Of a DNA stretch of 64,000 nt, positions 43,986-51,838 are shown in pieces. Source of the stretch: Sphingopyxis sp. L1A2A (GTDB lineage: Bacteria; Pseudomonadota; Alphaproteobacteria; Sphingomonadales; Sphingomonadaceae); NCBI RefSeq assembly GCF_005502465.1, contig NZ_SCOT01000011.1, positions 1-64,000 of the forward strand, in the 5' to 3' direction. Made by a program: the position numbers and the translations under genes. Position 1 is the stretch's first letter; every line of letters begins with the position of its first letter. Below the pieces are notes generated by a model. That model worked only from the letters and a program-made list of their open reading frames with translations. It was not told the origin of the DNA and did not search any database.

Positions 43986-44492
43986 GTGCGTAATAAGGAT
44001 GAATCGCTGACCTATCTCGATCCCGACGCCATCGTCCGCTCGGAGCGCGTCGAGATCGACGCCCCCGCCGCGGTGGTATGGGAGATATTGGTCGATCTTC
44101 CGCGCTATGGCGAATGGAACCCCTTCTGCATCGCCGCGGAATCGACGCTCGCGATGGGCGCGGCGGTCAACATGACGCTGAAAAGCTATATCGAACCCGA
44201 TACGGCCTTTCCCAATTGCGAATATGTCTGCGCATTCGAGCCCGAACGGCTGCTGTCATGGGAGCTTCCGCATGACGAAGCCTGGCCCTATCCGGCGCGT
44301 CGCGATCAGGTCATCGAGGCGCGGGGCGACAGTGCCTGCGCCTATCATTCGACCGATGCCTTTCTGGGGCCCAACGGCATTCATGTGATGCGTTTCGCCG
44401 GCCCCTGGGTGAAGCGCGCTTTCGATGACACCGCCCATGCGCTCAAGGCACGCGCCGAAGCGATGTATCAGGCCCGCAAAACCGCGGAATAA
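43986..44492 (+). CDS. SRPBCC-family (START/polyketide cyclase-like) protein
   Basis: The 168-residue protein, read from a GTG at 43986 with AAAGGA seven bases upstream, has the SRPBCC pattern RSERVEIDAPAAVVWEILVDLPRYGEWNPFCIAAESTLAMG, then LSWELPHDEAWPYPARRDQVIEA and the C-terminal long helix (WVKRAFDDTAHALKARAEAMYQAR). These folds enclose a hydrophobic ligand, such as an aromatic ring, lipid or steroid. It is the last gene of the 41.7-44.5 kb operon and ends before a convergent receptor gene. A binding or cyclase-like role is possible; no catalytic motif is visible. Confidence 0.82.
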   Translation: MRNKDESLTYLDPDAIVRSERVEIDAPAAVVWEILVDLPRYGEWNPFCIAAESTLAMGAAVNMTLKSYIEPDTAFPNCEYVCAFEPERLLSWELPHDEAWPYPARRDQVIEARGDSACAYHSTDAFLGPNGIHVMRFAGPWVKRAFDDTAHALKARAEAMYQARKTAE

Positions 44493-44521
44493 TCCCCGAC
44501 CTGACCTTGGCCAAAAGCAAA

Positions 44522-44551
44522 GCCGGGCGCCGCCCATCGGCGACCCCCGGC
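44522..44551. terminator. Hairpin between convergent SRPBCC and receptor genes
   Basis: GCCGGGCGCCGCC (44522-44534) pairs with GGCGACCCCCGGC (44539-44551), with two internal mismatches and a CATC loop. On the minus strand it is followed by TTTGCTTTTGG. It lies 27 bases beyond the receptor stop at 44578. Confidence 0.7.
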
Positions 44552-44577
44552 CTCACCATTATATTGCTGGCGAGCTT

Positions 44578-46944
44578 CTAGAATTTGAAGCCCAGCTCGA
44601 CGCCATAGCTGCGCGGATCGCCGTACATGACGCCGGCGAAACCAAGCGAACCGAAGTCGATCCCCGAGAGCGCATAATCTTCCTTGGTCAGATTCTTGCC
44701 CCACAGCGCGATCGATGCCCTGGCACCGCCGACCGCAATATCGGCGATCGAGAGCCGCGCGCTCAGCAGCCCGACCCCACCGTCGGAAATCTCCTCGTTG
44801 AACGGGTTGACGGGGTGCCAATAGACCTTGCTGCGATAGCTCCAGTCGGCGCGCGCGATGAGCTTGCCGAAATTGCCGAGCTCGGTTTCATATTGCGCGC
44901 CGACATTGGCGGTCGTCGCGGCCGAATATTGGAACTTGGCGAAGTCCGAAATATCGGTTGCGACACCGGTCATGGGGTCGACGAAGGTGAACCTTTTATA
45001 TTTGCGGTCGGTATAGCCGAACGACGCATCGACGGTGAGCCCATCGATGATCTGCGCCTGAAGCTCGGCTTCGATGCCGGTGTAGGTGGCCTTCGCGGCG
45101 TTGACCGTCGTGCTGGCCGCGCCGCCGGTGCCGGCGAGGAACTGCTGCACCTGCAGGTCGTCATAGATCGCGTGGAAAGCGGCGACGTTGAAGCGCACGC
45201 GGCGATCGAACAGCTCGCTCTTGAACCCGATTTCATAGGACACAAGATCCTCGGGGTTGAAGCCATTGTTATCCGCGGCCCGCGCGTTGAAACCGCCCGC
45301 CTTGTAACCCGTGCTCACCCGGGCATAGGTCATGATGTCGTCGCTCCAGTCATAGGAGACGTTGGCAAGCCAGTTCAGGCGATTGAACTTGCGCGTCAGG
45401 TCGCGCGGCGCGGTCGGTGCCGGCGCCGACTGGATAAGATGTTTCTTGTCCTCGGTATAGCGAATGCCGCCGGTGATGCTTAGCCGGCTGTCGAGCGCCG
45501 CCGGTTTCCAGGTAAGCTGGCTGAACGCCGCGACCGACCGCGAGATGTGGCGATAGGACAGCAAGGTATCGAGGTTGACGCCAAAGCTGTTCAGGTTGAC
45601 CCCCGGCGCGATCGGGATCGGCACCGGCGAAGGCAGGACCAGCGTGAAGCCCTGCGGATTCACCTCGGTCGCGCGCTCGCGGAAATAATAGGCGCCGAGG
45701 ACATAGTCGAACTCGTCGCCGATCGAGCCGATCAGGTTGAATTCTTGGCTGAACTGCTTTTGATGCCGCTCATTGCTGGTGTGGAACAGGTCGACCGGGC
45801 CGATGCCCTGCGGGATGAAGGCATTGGGCGGCGCCAGGATCGCGGGGCTGACGAGGAAACCGACGAGCCCGCCATTGCCGTCGAGATCCGAGCTTTCGCT
45901 CACATTGTCCCATTTGCGATAACCGGTGATCGAGCGCAGCGTCGCGTCGCCGATCTCGAGGTTGAGGGTCAGCGAATGCCCCTGCACCTTGTCATGGGCA
46001 TTGCCGTCGCGGTCGAGCCGGATCTGCGAAAGCCTGTCCGGCGAAAACTGCGGCGCCGCCCCGCCGAACGCGGGCGAGAAGCTCAGATATTGCAGGATGT
46101 CGGGGCGGATCGCCCGCAACTGAAAGGCATTGGCGCGGCCGTTCCGGTCGCTGGAGTCAAAGACATAGTCGGCGGTGAAGCCCGTGCCCTTGTCAAAGCG
46201 CACCGCGGCGCGAACGGCGTCGGTGTTGCGCGCGCCCGGATCGCGCTTGTCGGAGGGTTCGAGCAGATTGTCGACGGTGCCGTTGCGCTGGCTGTGGTAA
46301 TAGCCGAGCTTCAGCGCCAGACCGGTGTCGCCCAGTTCGCCGGTGTCGATCAGCGCCTTCACCATATATTCGTTGAAGCTGCCATAGCCGACTTGCAGGC
46401 GGCCGCCGAAATCCTTCGACGGCTTGGCCGAGATCAGGTTGACCGCACCGCCCGTCGTGTTGCGGCCATAGAGCGTGCCCTGCGGTCCGCGCAGGATTTC
46501 GACGCGCTCGAGGTCCATCATGTCAAACAGCGCGCCCGCCGAACGGCCGACGATGACGCCATCGACATAAAGCCCCACCGCGGGATCGGCGGTCAGGATC
46601 GGGTCGTTGTCGACGATGCCGCGGATCGAAATCGACGGGTTGGCCGTCGCCGACGGCGTTTCGGTGATGATAAGGTTGGGGGCCGCGCTGCCCAGCGCGG
46701 CGACGCTGGTGATGCCGCGCTGCTCGATCATTTCGGCGTTGATCGCACTAATCGCGAGCGGCGTGTCCTGCAGGCTTTCCGAACGTTTCTGCGCCGTGAC
46801 GATGATTTCGGTCAGTCCCTCGGACGCACTATCCTCGGCCTGCGGCGCCGGTTCGGCCTGCTGCGCTTGCGCGGCATTGGCGATCCAAGGCGCCATCAAT
46901 GCGATAGCGGCAAGCTGCGTGCGATGATGTGTGCGTAGCTTCAT
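44578..46944 (-). CDS. TonB-dependent receptor (catabolic-region candidate 2)
   Basis: The 788-residue protein has a signal peptide (HRTQLAAIALMAPWIANAAQAQ), an acidic linker and LTEIIVTAQKRSESLQDTPLAIS. The plug includes ISIRGIVDNDPILTADPAVGLYVDGVIVGRSAG and VEILRGPQGTLYGRNTTGGAVNLIS. The barrel ends YGVELGFKF. The start ATG at 46944 has GGAGGGACGGG upstream. Two copies of a 13-base repeat lie upstream. It is monocistronic, with its own terminator, and would import a hydrophobic substrate across the outer membrane; ligand unknown. Confidence 0.93.
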   Translation of the reverse strand: MKLRTHHRTQLAAIALMAPWIANAAQAQQAEPAPQAEDSASEGLTEIIVTAQKRSESLQDTPLAISAINAEMIEQRGITSVAALGSAAPNLIITETPSATANPSISIRGIVDNDPILTADPAVGLYVDGVIVGRSAGALFDMMDLERVEILRGPQGTLYGRNTTGGAVNLISAKPSKDFGGRLQVGYGSFNEYMVKALIDTGELGDTGLALKLGYYHSQRNGTVDNLLEPSDKRDPGARNTDAVRAAVRFDKGTGFTADYVFDSSDRNGRANAFQLRAIRPDILQYLSFSPAFGGAAPQFSPDRLSQIRLDRDGNAHDKVQGHSLTLNLEIGDATLRSITGYRKWDNVSESSDLDGNGGLVGFLVSPAILAPPNAFIPQGIGPVDLFHTSNERHQKQFSQEFNLIGSIGDEFDYVLGAYYFRERATEVNPQGFTLVLPSPVPIPIAPGVNLNSFGVNLDTLLSYRHISRSVAAFSQLTWKPAALDSRLSITGGIRYTEDKKHLIQSAPAPTAPRDLTRKFNRLNWLANVSYDWSDDIMTYARVSTGYKAGGFNARAADNNGFNPEDLVSYEIGFKSELFDRRVRFNVAAFHAIYDDLQVQQFLAGTGGAASTTVNAAKATYTGIEAELQAQIIDGLTVDASFGYTDRKYKRFTFVDPMTGVATDISDFAKFQYSAATTANVGAQYETELGNFGKLIARADWSYRSKVYWHPVNPFNEEISDGGVGLLSARLSIADIAVGGARASIALWGKNLTKEDYALSGIDFGSLGFAGVMYGDPRSYGVELGFKF

Positions 46945-46974
46945 CAGTCCCGTCCCTCCATTTTATCGATTACG

Positions 46975-47026
46975 GCGTATTATGTGCCGTTTTCTGGTCA
47001 AATATCACGCCTTGCGTATTATGTGC
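46975..47026. promoter_or_regulatory. Direct repeat GCGTATTATGTGC upstream of the receptor gene
   Basis: Identical 13-base copies at 46975-46987 and 47014-47026 are 39 bases apart, close to four helical turns, 31 and 70 bases upstream of the receptor ATG at 46944. This spacing suits two bound copies of one regulator. The sequence between and around them is AT-rich, as expected of a promoter. Confidence 0.6.
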
Positions 47027-47084
47027 AATATATAACTACGCAAGAAGGCAATCCAACACCCCCTTTTGGTGGTTTGCCCAGGGC

Positions 47085-47112
47085 CAAAAAAAGGGGCGGC
47101 AAAAGCCGCCCC
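47085..47112 (-). terminator. Intrinsic terminator of the P450-ferredoxin operon
   Basis: On the minus strand GGGGCGGC-TTTT-GCCGCCCC (47112-47093) is a perfect 8-bp GC stem followed by TTTTTTT. It begins 21 bases after the ferredoxin stop at 47133. Confidence 0.93.
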
Positions 47113-47132
47113 AGTTTCCGCCCCTAACCCAT

Positions 47133-47468
47133 TTAAATCCCGGGCTGCTCCTTCGGGATATGAATCCTCAGCCCATCCAGTTCTTCGGTGATATGGATCT
47201 GGCAACTCAACCGGCTGCCCGGTGTGACGTCGATAAAGTCGGCCAGCGCATCGAGCATGACGGCCTCATCCTCACCTGGCGGCCCGACTCGCTCGACCCA
47301 GGCATCGTCGACATAGACATGGCAGGTGCCGCACTGGCGGACGCCGCCGCACAGGGCATCGATCCCGTCGATCAGATTGCCGATGGCAAGGTGCATGACC
47401 GCCATGCCCTCGAAGTTGGTGCAGGTTTTTTCGCTCCCGTCGGGCTGGACATAGGTCACGCGGGCCAT
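47133..47468 (-). CDS. [2Fe-2S] ferredoxin for the adjacent P450
   Basis: The 111-residue ferredoxin has cluster ligands Cys40, Cys46 and Cys49 (CGGVRQCGTC) and Cys89 (SRLSCQIH), the C-x5-C-x2-C...C pattern of adrenodoxin/putidaredoxin-type proteins. Around the third strand, PPGEDEAVMLDALADF is the acidic interaction helix. Its ATG overlaps the P450 stop by one base (TGATG), so it is made together with the P450 and is its electron donor. A ferredoxin reductase is not encoded nearby. Confidence 0.93.
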   Translation of the reverse strand: MARVTYVQPDGSEKTCTNFEGMAVMHLAIGNLIDGIDALCGGVRQCGTCHVYVDDAWVERVGPPGEDEAVMLDALADFIDVTPGSRLSCQIHITEELDGLRIHIPKEQPGI

Positions 47469-48886
47469 CAGTTTTTACCCTTCGCGTGCATCGGACAGCC
47501 CGCGGCACTGGCAAGCGCATCGAGATCGGCGGCCGAACGGGCGGCGATGGTTCGCCGGTTGTACCGCACCCGGCACGGCTGTTCGGGCCAATAGGTGCCC
47601 GCTCCGGCGATCGGGCGCGGCGTGTCGATCAATTCCATGTCGTAGCGCTGGAGCAGGATAGCGATCAGCGCCTTCATCTCCATCCGCGCGAAATTGACCC
47701 CGGCACAGCGGTGCATGCCGCCGCCAAAGCCGATCAGGCTGTTCGATTCGACCTTGCTGTCCGCGCGTTCGGTGTTGAACCGCTCGGGGTCATAGTCGTC
47801 GGGCCGGTCGAAAATTTCGCTCATCCGGTGGCTGACCGAGGGCGCGAGCAAGATCCAGTCGCCTTCGCGAACCTGATAGCCGTCGCGCTCGAAGTCGGCG
47901 GCCGCCTTGCGGATCATCGTGAAGGCCACCGGGTGCAGCCGCTCGGTCTCGCGGAGCGCGAGATCCATCTTCTGCATCGCGATCGCCTGTTCCCAGCTGA
48001 GATCGGCGCCCGAGGCCGAACCCAATATGGCGGCGATCTCGCCCCGCAGCACATCCTGATATTCGCGGTTCTGGAGGATGTCGATCATCGCCCAGCTGAC
48101 CTGCCCCGCCGTCGTTTCATGCCCCGCCCAGACGAGCAGCAGGATCATGTGGATGATCAGCTCGTCGGGGATCGGGCGGCCGTCGGGATAGGTCGACGCG
48201 ACCATGTCCTGGAAAAAGTCCGCCGGCTCGATCGGGTTTGCACGCCGCTGCCTGATCCAGTCGCCGAGGATCTGGTGGAGTTTTTTCTTGGCGGCCTGGC
48301 TGCGGCGCATTTTCTTCGTCGGGAGCCAGAGCGGCAGGACGAATTCCATCCCGCCCGAAAAGTCGCGGAACAGCTCGAAAAATTCATGGCCCAGCTTCTG
48401 CTTGAAATCGCGCCCCATGAAACTGTGCGCCGCGATATCCATGACCACCGGCCCAAGGGTCGAGATGAGATCGAATTCGCCGCAGTCGCCGAGGCGGTGA
48501 CAGAGCGCCATCGTCTCTTCGGCCATCACCGGCACATATTGCTTCATCGCCGACGCCTTGAAGCGCGGCATGATGACGGCGCGCTGGTTCAGATACTCCT
48601 CCATTTCGGCGAAGGAGTAGAAATTGGGCGAAAACATCTTGTGGAAGAAAGGCATCGATTCGCGGATCGACAGCAGTTTGTCGGTTTCCTGAAAGACGAA
48701 GCGATTGTTATCGGGTCCGAGCATCACGACCATGTTCCGTCCGCCCATGCGGAAGGAATAGATCGGGCCATGTTCCTGATAGCCCCGGCGCAGCAATCCG
48801 ACCGGATCCTTGAAGAAGTCCGTCAGGTGACCAAGGAACGGGACGCCGCCGCGCATCGCGGGCGGCTGCATGGCGATTGCCGACAT
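47468..48886 (-). CDS. Cytochrome P450, CYP51-like
   Basis: The 472-residue P450 has PPAMRGGVPFLGHLTDFFKDPVGLL at the start, an I-helix motif VWAGHETTAGQ near residue 256, ETERLHPV (ExxR, K-helix) and heme loop IGFGGGMHRCAGVNFAR with Cys near residue 393. The opening and the C-terminal RVRYNRRT are reminiscent of bacterial CYP51 (sterol 14-demethylase), but AGHETT replaces the CYP51-typical AGHHTS. It may therefore be a relative with another regiospecificity. A C-terminal extension of about 30 residues ends CPMHAKGKN. It would hydroxylate a steroid- or terpenoid-like ring. GGGAGAAATTCG precedes the ATG. Confidence 0.88.
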   Translation of the reverse strand: MSAIAMQPPAMRGGVPFLGHLTDFFKDPVGLLRRGYQEHGPIYSFRMGGRNMVVMLGPDNNRFVFQETDKLLSIRESMPFFHKMFSPNFYSFAEMEEYLNQRAVIMPRFKASAMKQYVPVMAEETMALCHRLGDCGEFDLISTLGPVVMDIAAHSFMGRDFKQKLGHEFFELFRDFSGGMEFVLPLWLPTKKMRRSQAAKKKLHQILGDWIRQRRANPIEPADFFQDMVASTYPDGRPIPDELIIHMILLLVWAGHETTAGQVSWAMIDILQNREYQDVLRGEIAAILGSASGADLSWEQAIAMQKMDLALRETERLHPVAFTMIRKAAADFERDGYQVREGDWILLAPSVSHRMSEIFDRPDDYDPERFNTERADSKVESNSLIGFGGGMHRCAGVNFARMEMKALIAILLQRYDMELIDTPRPIAGAGTYWPEQPCRVRYNRRTIAARSAADLDALASAAGCPMHAKGKN

Positions 48887-48985
48887 CGAATTTCTCCCTC
48901 TCGCGCCGACATCGGGGCCGGCTTGCGATCGGGTATCGCGCCAACGCGCGGCATCGCCGAGAGGGTCGCATGATTGTAGCGAATT

Positions 48986-49789
48986 TTAATCCTTCAAGGA
49001 TCGTATTTCGCGACTTTCGGGACCGAACGCGCCCGCGGTGACGTCGCGCGCGACCATCGGCAACGGGATCGGGGTCGATGCGATCAGCAAGCCGATGTTG
49101 GTCTTCACCGCGGGCGGCAGCAAGGCATCGCGCGCGATCAGATCGCGGACTTCGCGAAACAGGCTGGCGAGCCGACGTTCGAGCAGGATGCGCGAGGCAT
49201 CGGACAGCTCGCCGATCTCGAACTCCCAGATCGAGCCCTTGGCCGAGAAATCATATTGGAGAAACTCCTCCTTCACCCGCCGGTCGAAGAAACGCCGCAT
49301 CGGCCCGCCGCGGCGCCAGCTGATGCTGCGCGCCGTCATGAGGCGCATGACGTTGCCGGGAAGCAGCTGGATCAATCCGATGCGTTCGAGCTTCATCAGC
49401 GCCGGGATCAGCAAGGTCTGGTCGATCGCATAGTCGCGCTCGATCCGTTCGACGGTCCAGCCGTCGGTCGCGAGGTGAAAGCAGAACAGCGCAAGCGGAT
49501 CGTCGACCAGCGCCTGTTCCTGCGCATCGGTCAGCGTCGTAGGCATCGCGGGCCGCATGTCGCCCGCCATCCGCGCGAGCGCGAGAAAATCGACGCCGAC
49601 GAGTTCACAAATCTCGTCGATCCGCGCGAGGGTGAAGCTGCGCTGCGCAAAGATGCGCCGCACGCTCGCATGGCTGATGCCGAGCGCGCCCGCGACATCG
49701 GCATAGGTCATCCCGCGCTCCTTCAGCACACGCTTCAGCGCCTCGACCAGATAGACGCTTTGCGTGAGCGGGGGCGCGGGTGCCGTCAT
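48986..49789 (-). CDS. Cro/C1-type HTH regulator within the P450 operon
   Basis: The 267-residue protein begins with an XRE helix-turn-helix (VEALKRVLKERGMTYADVAGALGISHASVRRIFAQRSFTLARIDEICELVGVD, residues 15-67). A domain of about 200 residues follows with predicted winged-helix features (DGWTVERIERDYAIDQTLLIPALMKLERIGLIQLLPGNVMRLM). The same architecture occurs in regulators that follow the DNA-binding domain with a ligand or dimer domain of unknown fold. It lies between the enzyme genes and the P450, on the same strand, so it may control this operon. Confidence 0.8.
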   Translation of the reverse strand: MTAPAPPLTQSVYLVEALKRVLKERGMTYADVAGALGISHASVRRIFAQRSFTLARIDEICELVGVDFLALARMAGDMRPAMPTTLTDAQEQALVDDPLALFCFHLATDGWTVERIERDYAIDQTLLIPALMKLERIGLIQLLPGNVMRLMTARSISWRRGGPMRRFFDRRVKEEFLQYDFSAKGSIWEFEIGELSDASRILLERRLASLFREVRDLIARDALLPPAVKTNIGLLIASTPIPLPMVARDVTAGAFGPESREIRSLKD

Positions 49790-49804
49790 CGGCTGCTTAT
49801 CACG

Positions 49805-50437
49805 CTAAAGGATCGATGCCTCAAGCGCGCAGAAACTGTGACAGAGCCGCGCATCGACGATCCGGTCGGGGCATTCGGGATCGAACCAGCGATCGATCCG
49901 CGCCCAATGATAGGGATGCATCATATAGGGCCCCATCAACCCGCTGGCATCGGCATATTCCTGTTCCCAGATATGCGTCCAGCGGCGCGCGCCGACCGCT
50001 TTGTCGGCGCGGCTCAGCTGCCAGTTGCGGATTGCCGGGATATAGTGCGGCATCATCCGCGTTTCTCCCTCGAAACGCGCGACGACAACCGGGTCGGCGC
50101 CTTCATCGACGCTGAGCAACAGCACGCGATAGACACCGTTCGCAAGCCCGGGATCAGACCGACCGCCCAATCCGCTTTGATAGGCAACGCCATCGACCGA
50201 AACGACCGCCGGGGTGGTAAGCAGCGGCGCCAGCGCCGCGTCGAAATCGGCGCGCTGCACCGCGTCGTCGAATGCAAAATGGGCGAGGAGGTCGCCGCCG
50301 AAATGGCTCCCCACCAGCGTCGGGGCGACCAGCTGGCGATAGGCGGCGTGCGCCGTAGCCAGCGCGTGTATCTCATCGGCCAACGCCGCAACACCCGCGG
50401 GATCGGCGACGGTGACAAGCCGGGTCAGCTTATACAT
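49805..50437 (-). CDS. Hypothetical protein, dimeric alpha-beta barrel type
   Basis: The 210-residue protein (start ATG 50437, MYKLTRLVTVADPAGVAALADEIHALA) is probably two ferredoxin-like repeats. The first has VGSHFGGDLLAHFAFDDAVQRADF, the second YRVLLLSVDEGADPVVVARFEGETRMMPHYIPAIRNWQLSRA and WTHIWEQEYADASGLMGPYMMHPYHWARIDRWFDPECPD. It resembles Dabb/EthD-type small proteins of degradation operons. Function unknown. It overlaps the preceding gene by eight bases, so it is translated from the same message. Confidence 0.7.
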   Translation of the reverse strand: MYKLTRLVTVADPAGVAALADEIHALATAHAAYRQLVAPTLVGSHFGGDLLAHFAFDDAVQRADFDAALAPLLTTPAVVSVDGVAYQSGLGGRSDPGLANGVYRVLLLSVDEGADPVVVARFEGETRMMPHYIPAIRNWQLSRADKAVGARRWTHIWEQEYADASGLMGPYMMHPYHWARIDRWFDPECPDRIVDARLCHSFCALEASIL

Positions 50438-50795
50438 CGCAGAGCCTTTCGATATCGGCAGGGGCCGAAGCGAAAAAGCGCCGCCGGCTGACCGCCCGCG
50501 GATCGACATCGGCCCACCAGGCCGCGACATCGGGGTCGTTGCCGCCGACGAAGCGCATCTGCCACCATGCCCCCGCATCGGCGAGCGACCAGCGAAAGAC
50601 GAGGGTGTTCGACTGATCGTCGAGCCACATCGGCGGGCTCACCAATATCTGTTCGAGCGTCATGCCGCGCGCCCGCGCGCCGGGCGCATAGCGCGCCAGA
50701 TAATCGCCGAGCAGCGCCTTGCCCTCGCCCGGCTTCGCGACAATCTCGTCGATCGCATGGACCATCGGCGCAGCCGCCGTGTCATCAGTCGTCAT
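50430..50795 (-). CDS. Small hypothetical protein (NIPSNAP/Dabb-like)
   Basis: The 121-residue protein (MVHAIDEIVAKPGEGKALLGDYLARYAPGARARGMTLEQILVSPPMW, then SNTLVFRWSLADAGAWWQMRF) has the strand-helix-strand pattern of a one-domain ferredoxin-like fold. It is rich in Trp around the proposed cavity. The start ATG at 50795 overlaps the end of the dehydrogenase gene by 11 bases. It has no recognisable catalytic motif. Together with the 210-residue neighbour it could form a heteromeric binding or isomerising protein. Confidence 0.65.
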   Translation of the reverse strand: MTTDDTAAAPMVHAIDEIVAKPGEGKALLGDYLARYAPGARARGMTLEQILVSPPMWLDDQSNTLVFRWSLADAGAWWQMRFVGGNDPDVAAWWADVDPRAVSRRRFFASAPADIERLCDV

Positions 50796-51774
50796 GGGGC
50801 GCTACCTCCAGGATGATCTTGCCGCGGACATGCTGTCCTTCGATGCGGCGATGCGCCTCGGCTGCTTCGCCGAGCGGCAGGATCTCGATCGCGGGCGGCT
50901 TCACCCCGCCCGCGGCGCATAAGGCCGCCAGTTCCGTCAGATGCTGCGGCAGGCGCATGACGGCGGTCATGTTGGACAGGATGCTCACGCCGTTCGCCGC
51001 GGCACGCGCGACCTCATCGGCGCTCGCCTGCGACACCAGCGTTGCAATCTCGACATAGCGGCCACCCGGCGCGACGATATCGACCGCGGATGGCAGCAGG
51101 CTGTCGAGTCCGACCGCATCGAGAACAAGATCGACGCCGCCGGGCGCCCATTGGCGTACCGCCTCTGCGACATCGCCAGCGCGATAGTCGATCGCGTGGT
51201 CGGCGCCGAAACCCCTGACATAGGCCATATTGTCCGGGCCGCAGGTCGCCGCGACGCGCGCACCAAGCGCGTGCGCGATCTGGATGCAGATGCTGCCGAC
51301 GCCGCCCGCGCCGCCGTTGATGAGCACGGTCTGCCCTGCCGACAATCCGCCGACGTCGACAAGCCCGCCATAGGCCGTCGTCCCTGCGACCGGCAGCGCG
51401 GCAGCCTGTGCAAAACGCCAGCCCTGCGGCAGCGCGGCGACAAAAGCCGCGTCGGCGATGCAATATTCGGCATAGGAGCCATCGCGTCCTTGCCCCTGTT
51501 TGGACATGCCGAAGACACGGTCGCCGGGACCAAACGCGTCGACGCCCTCGCCGACCGCCTCGACAATGCCGGCGAAGTCGAAACCGAGCACGAACGGAAA
51601 GTGATAGTCGATGTAGGCTGACAGCTTGCCGACGCGCGTTTTCCAGTCGGCGGGGTTGACCCCGGCGCAGATGACCCGGACCAGCACCTCACCCGCGCCG
51701 GCTTCGGGTGTGGGCAGATCGCCCCAGACAAGCTGGTCGGGACCGCCGAACCCGTTGATCACCATCGCTCGCAT
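50785..51774 (-). CDS. MDR-type zinc-independent alcohol dehydrogenase / quinone oxidoreductase
   Basis: The 329-residue protein starts at ATG 51774 (MRAMVINGFGGPDQLVWGDLP) with AAGGGGAATG upstream. It has the GroES-like N-terminal part (VICAGVNPADWKTRVG, FPFVLGFDFAGIVEAVGEGV, GDRVFGM), the Rossmann motif INGGAGGVGSICIQIAHALGARVAAT and FGADHAIDYRAGDV. The structural-zinc Cys cluster and the catalytic Cys/His zinc ligands of alcohol dehydrogenases are absent, placing it with quinone oxidoreductase/enoyl reductase types that use NADPH. It follows a receptor gene and could reduce a double bond of the imported compound. Confidence 0.85.
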   Translation of the reverse strand: MRAMVINGFGGPDQLVWGDLPTPEAGAGEVLVRVICAGVNPADWKTRVGKLSAYIDYHFPFVLGFDFAGIVEAVGEGVDAFGPGDRVFGMSKQGQGRDGSYAEYCIADAAFVAALPQGWRFAQAAALPVAGTTAYGGLVDVGGLSAGQTVLINGGAGGVGSICIQIAHALGARVAATCGPDNMAYVRGFGADHAIDYRAGDVAEAVRQWAPGGVDLVLDAVGLDSLLPSAVDIVAPGGRYVEIATLVSQASADEVARAAANGVSILSNMTAVMRLPQHLTELAALCAAGGVKPPAIEILPLGEAAEAHRRIEGQHVRGKIILEVAPHDD

Positions 51775-51838
51775 GCCATTCCCCTTATCGATCGATGGCA
51801 AAGGGTCCGGCCGCGCCATGCGGCCGCCCCCTGCCCCG

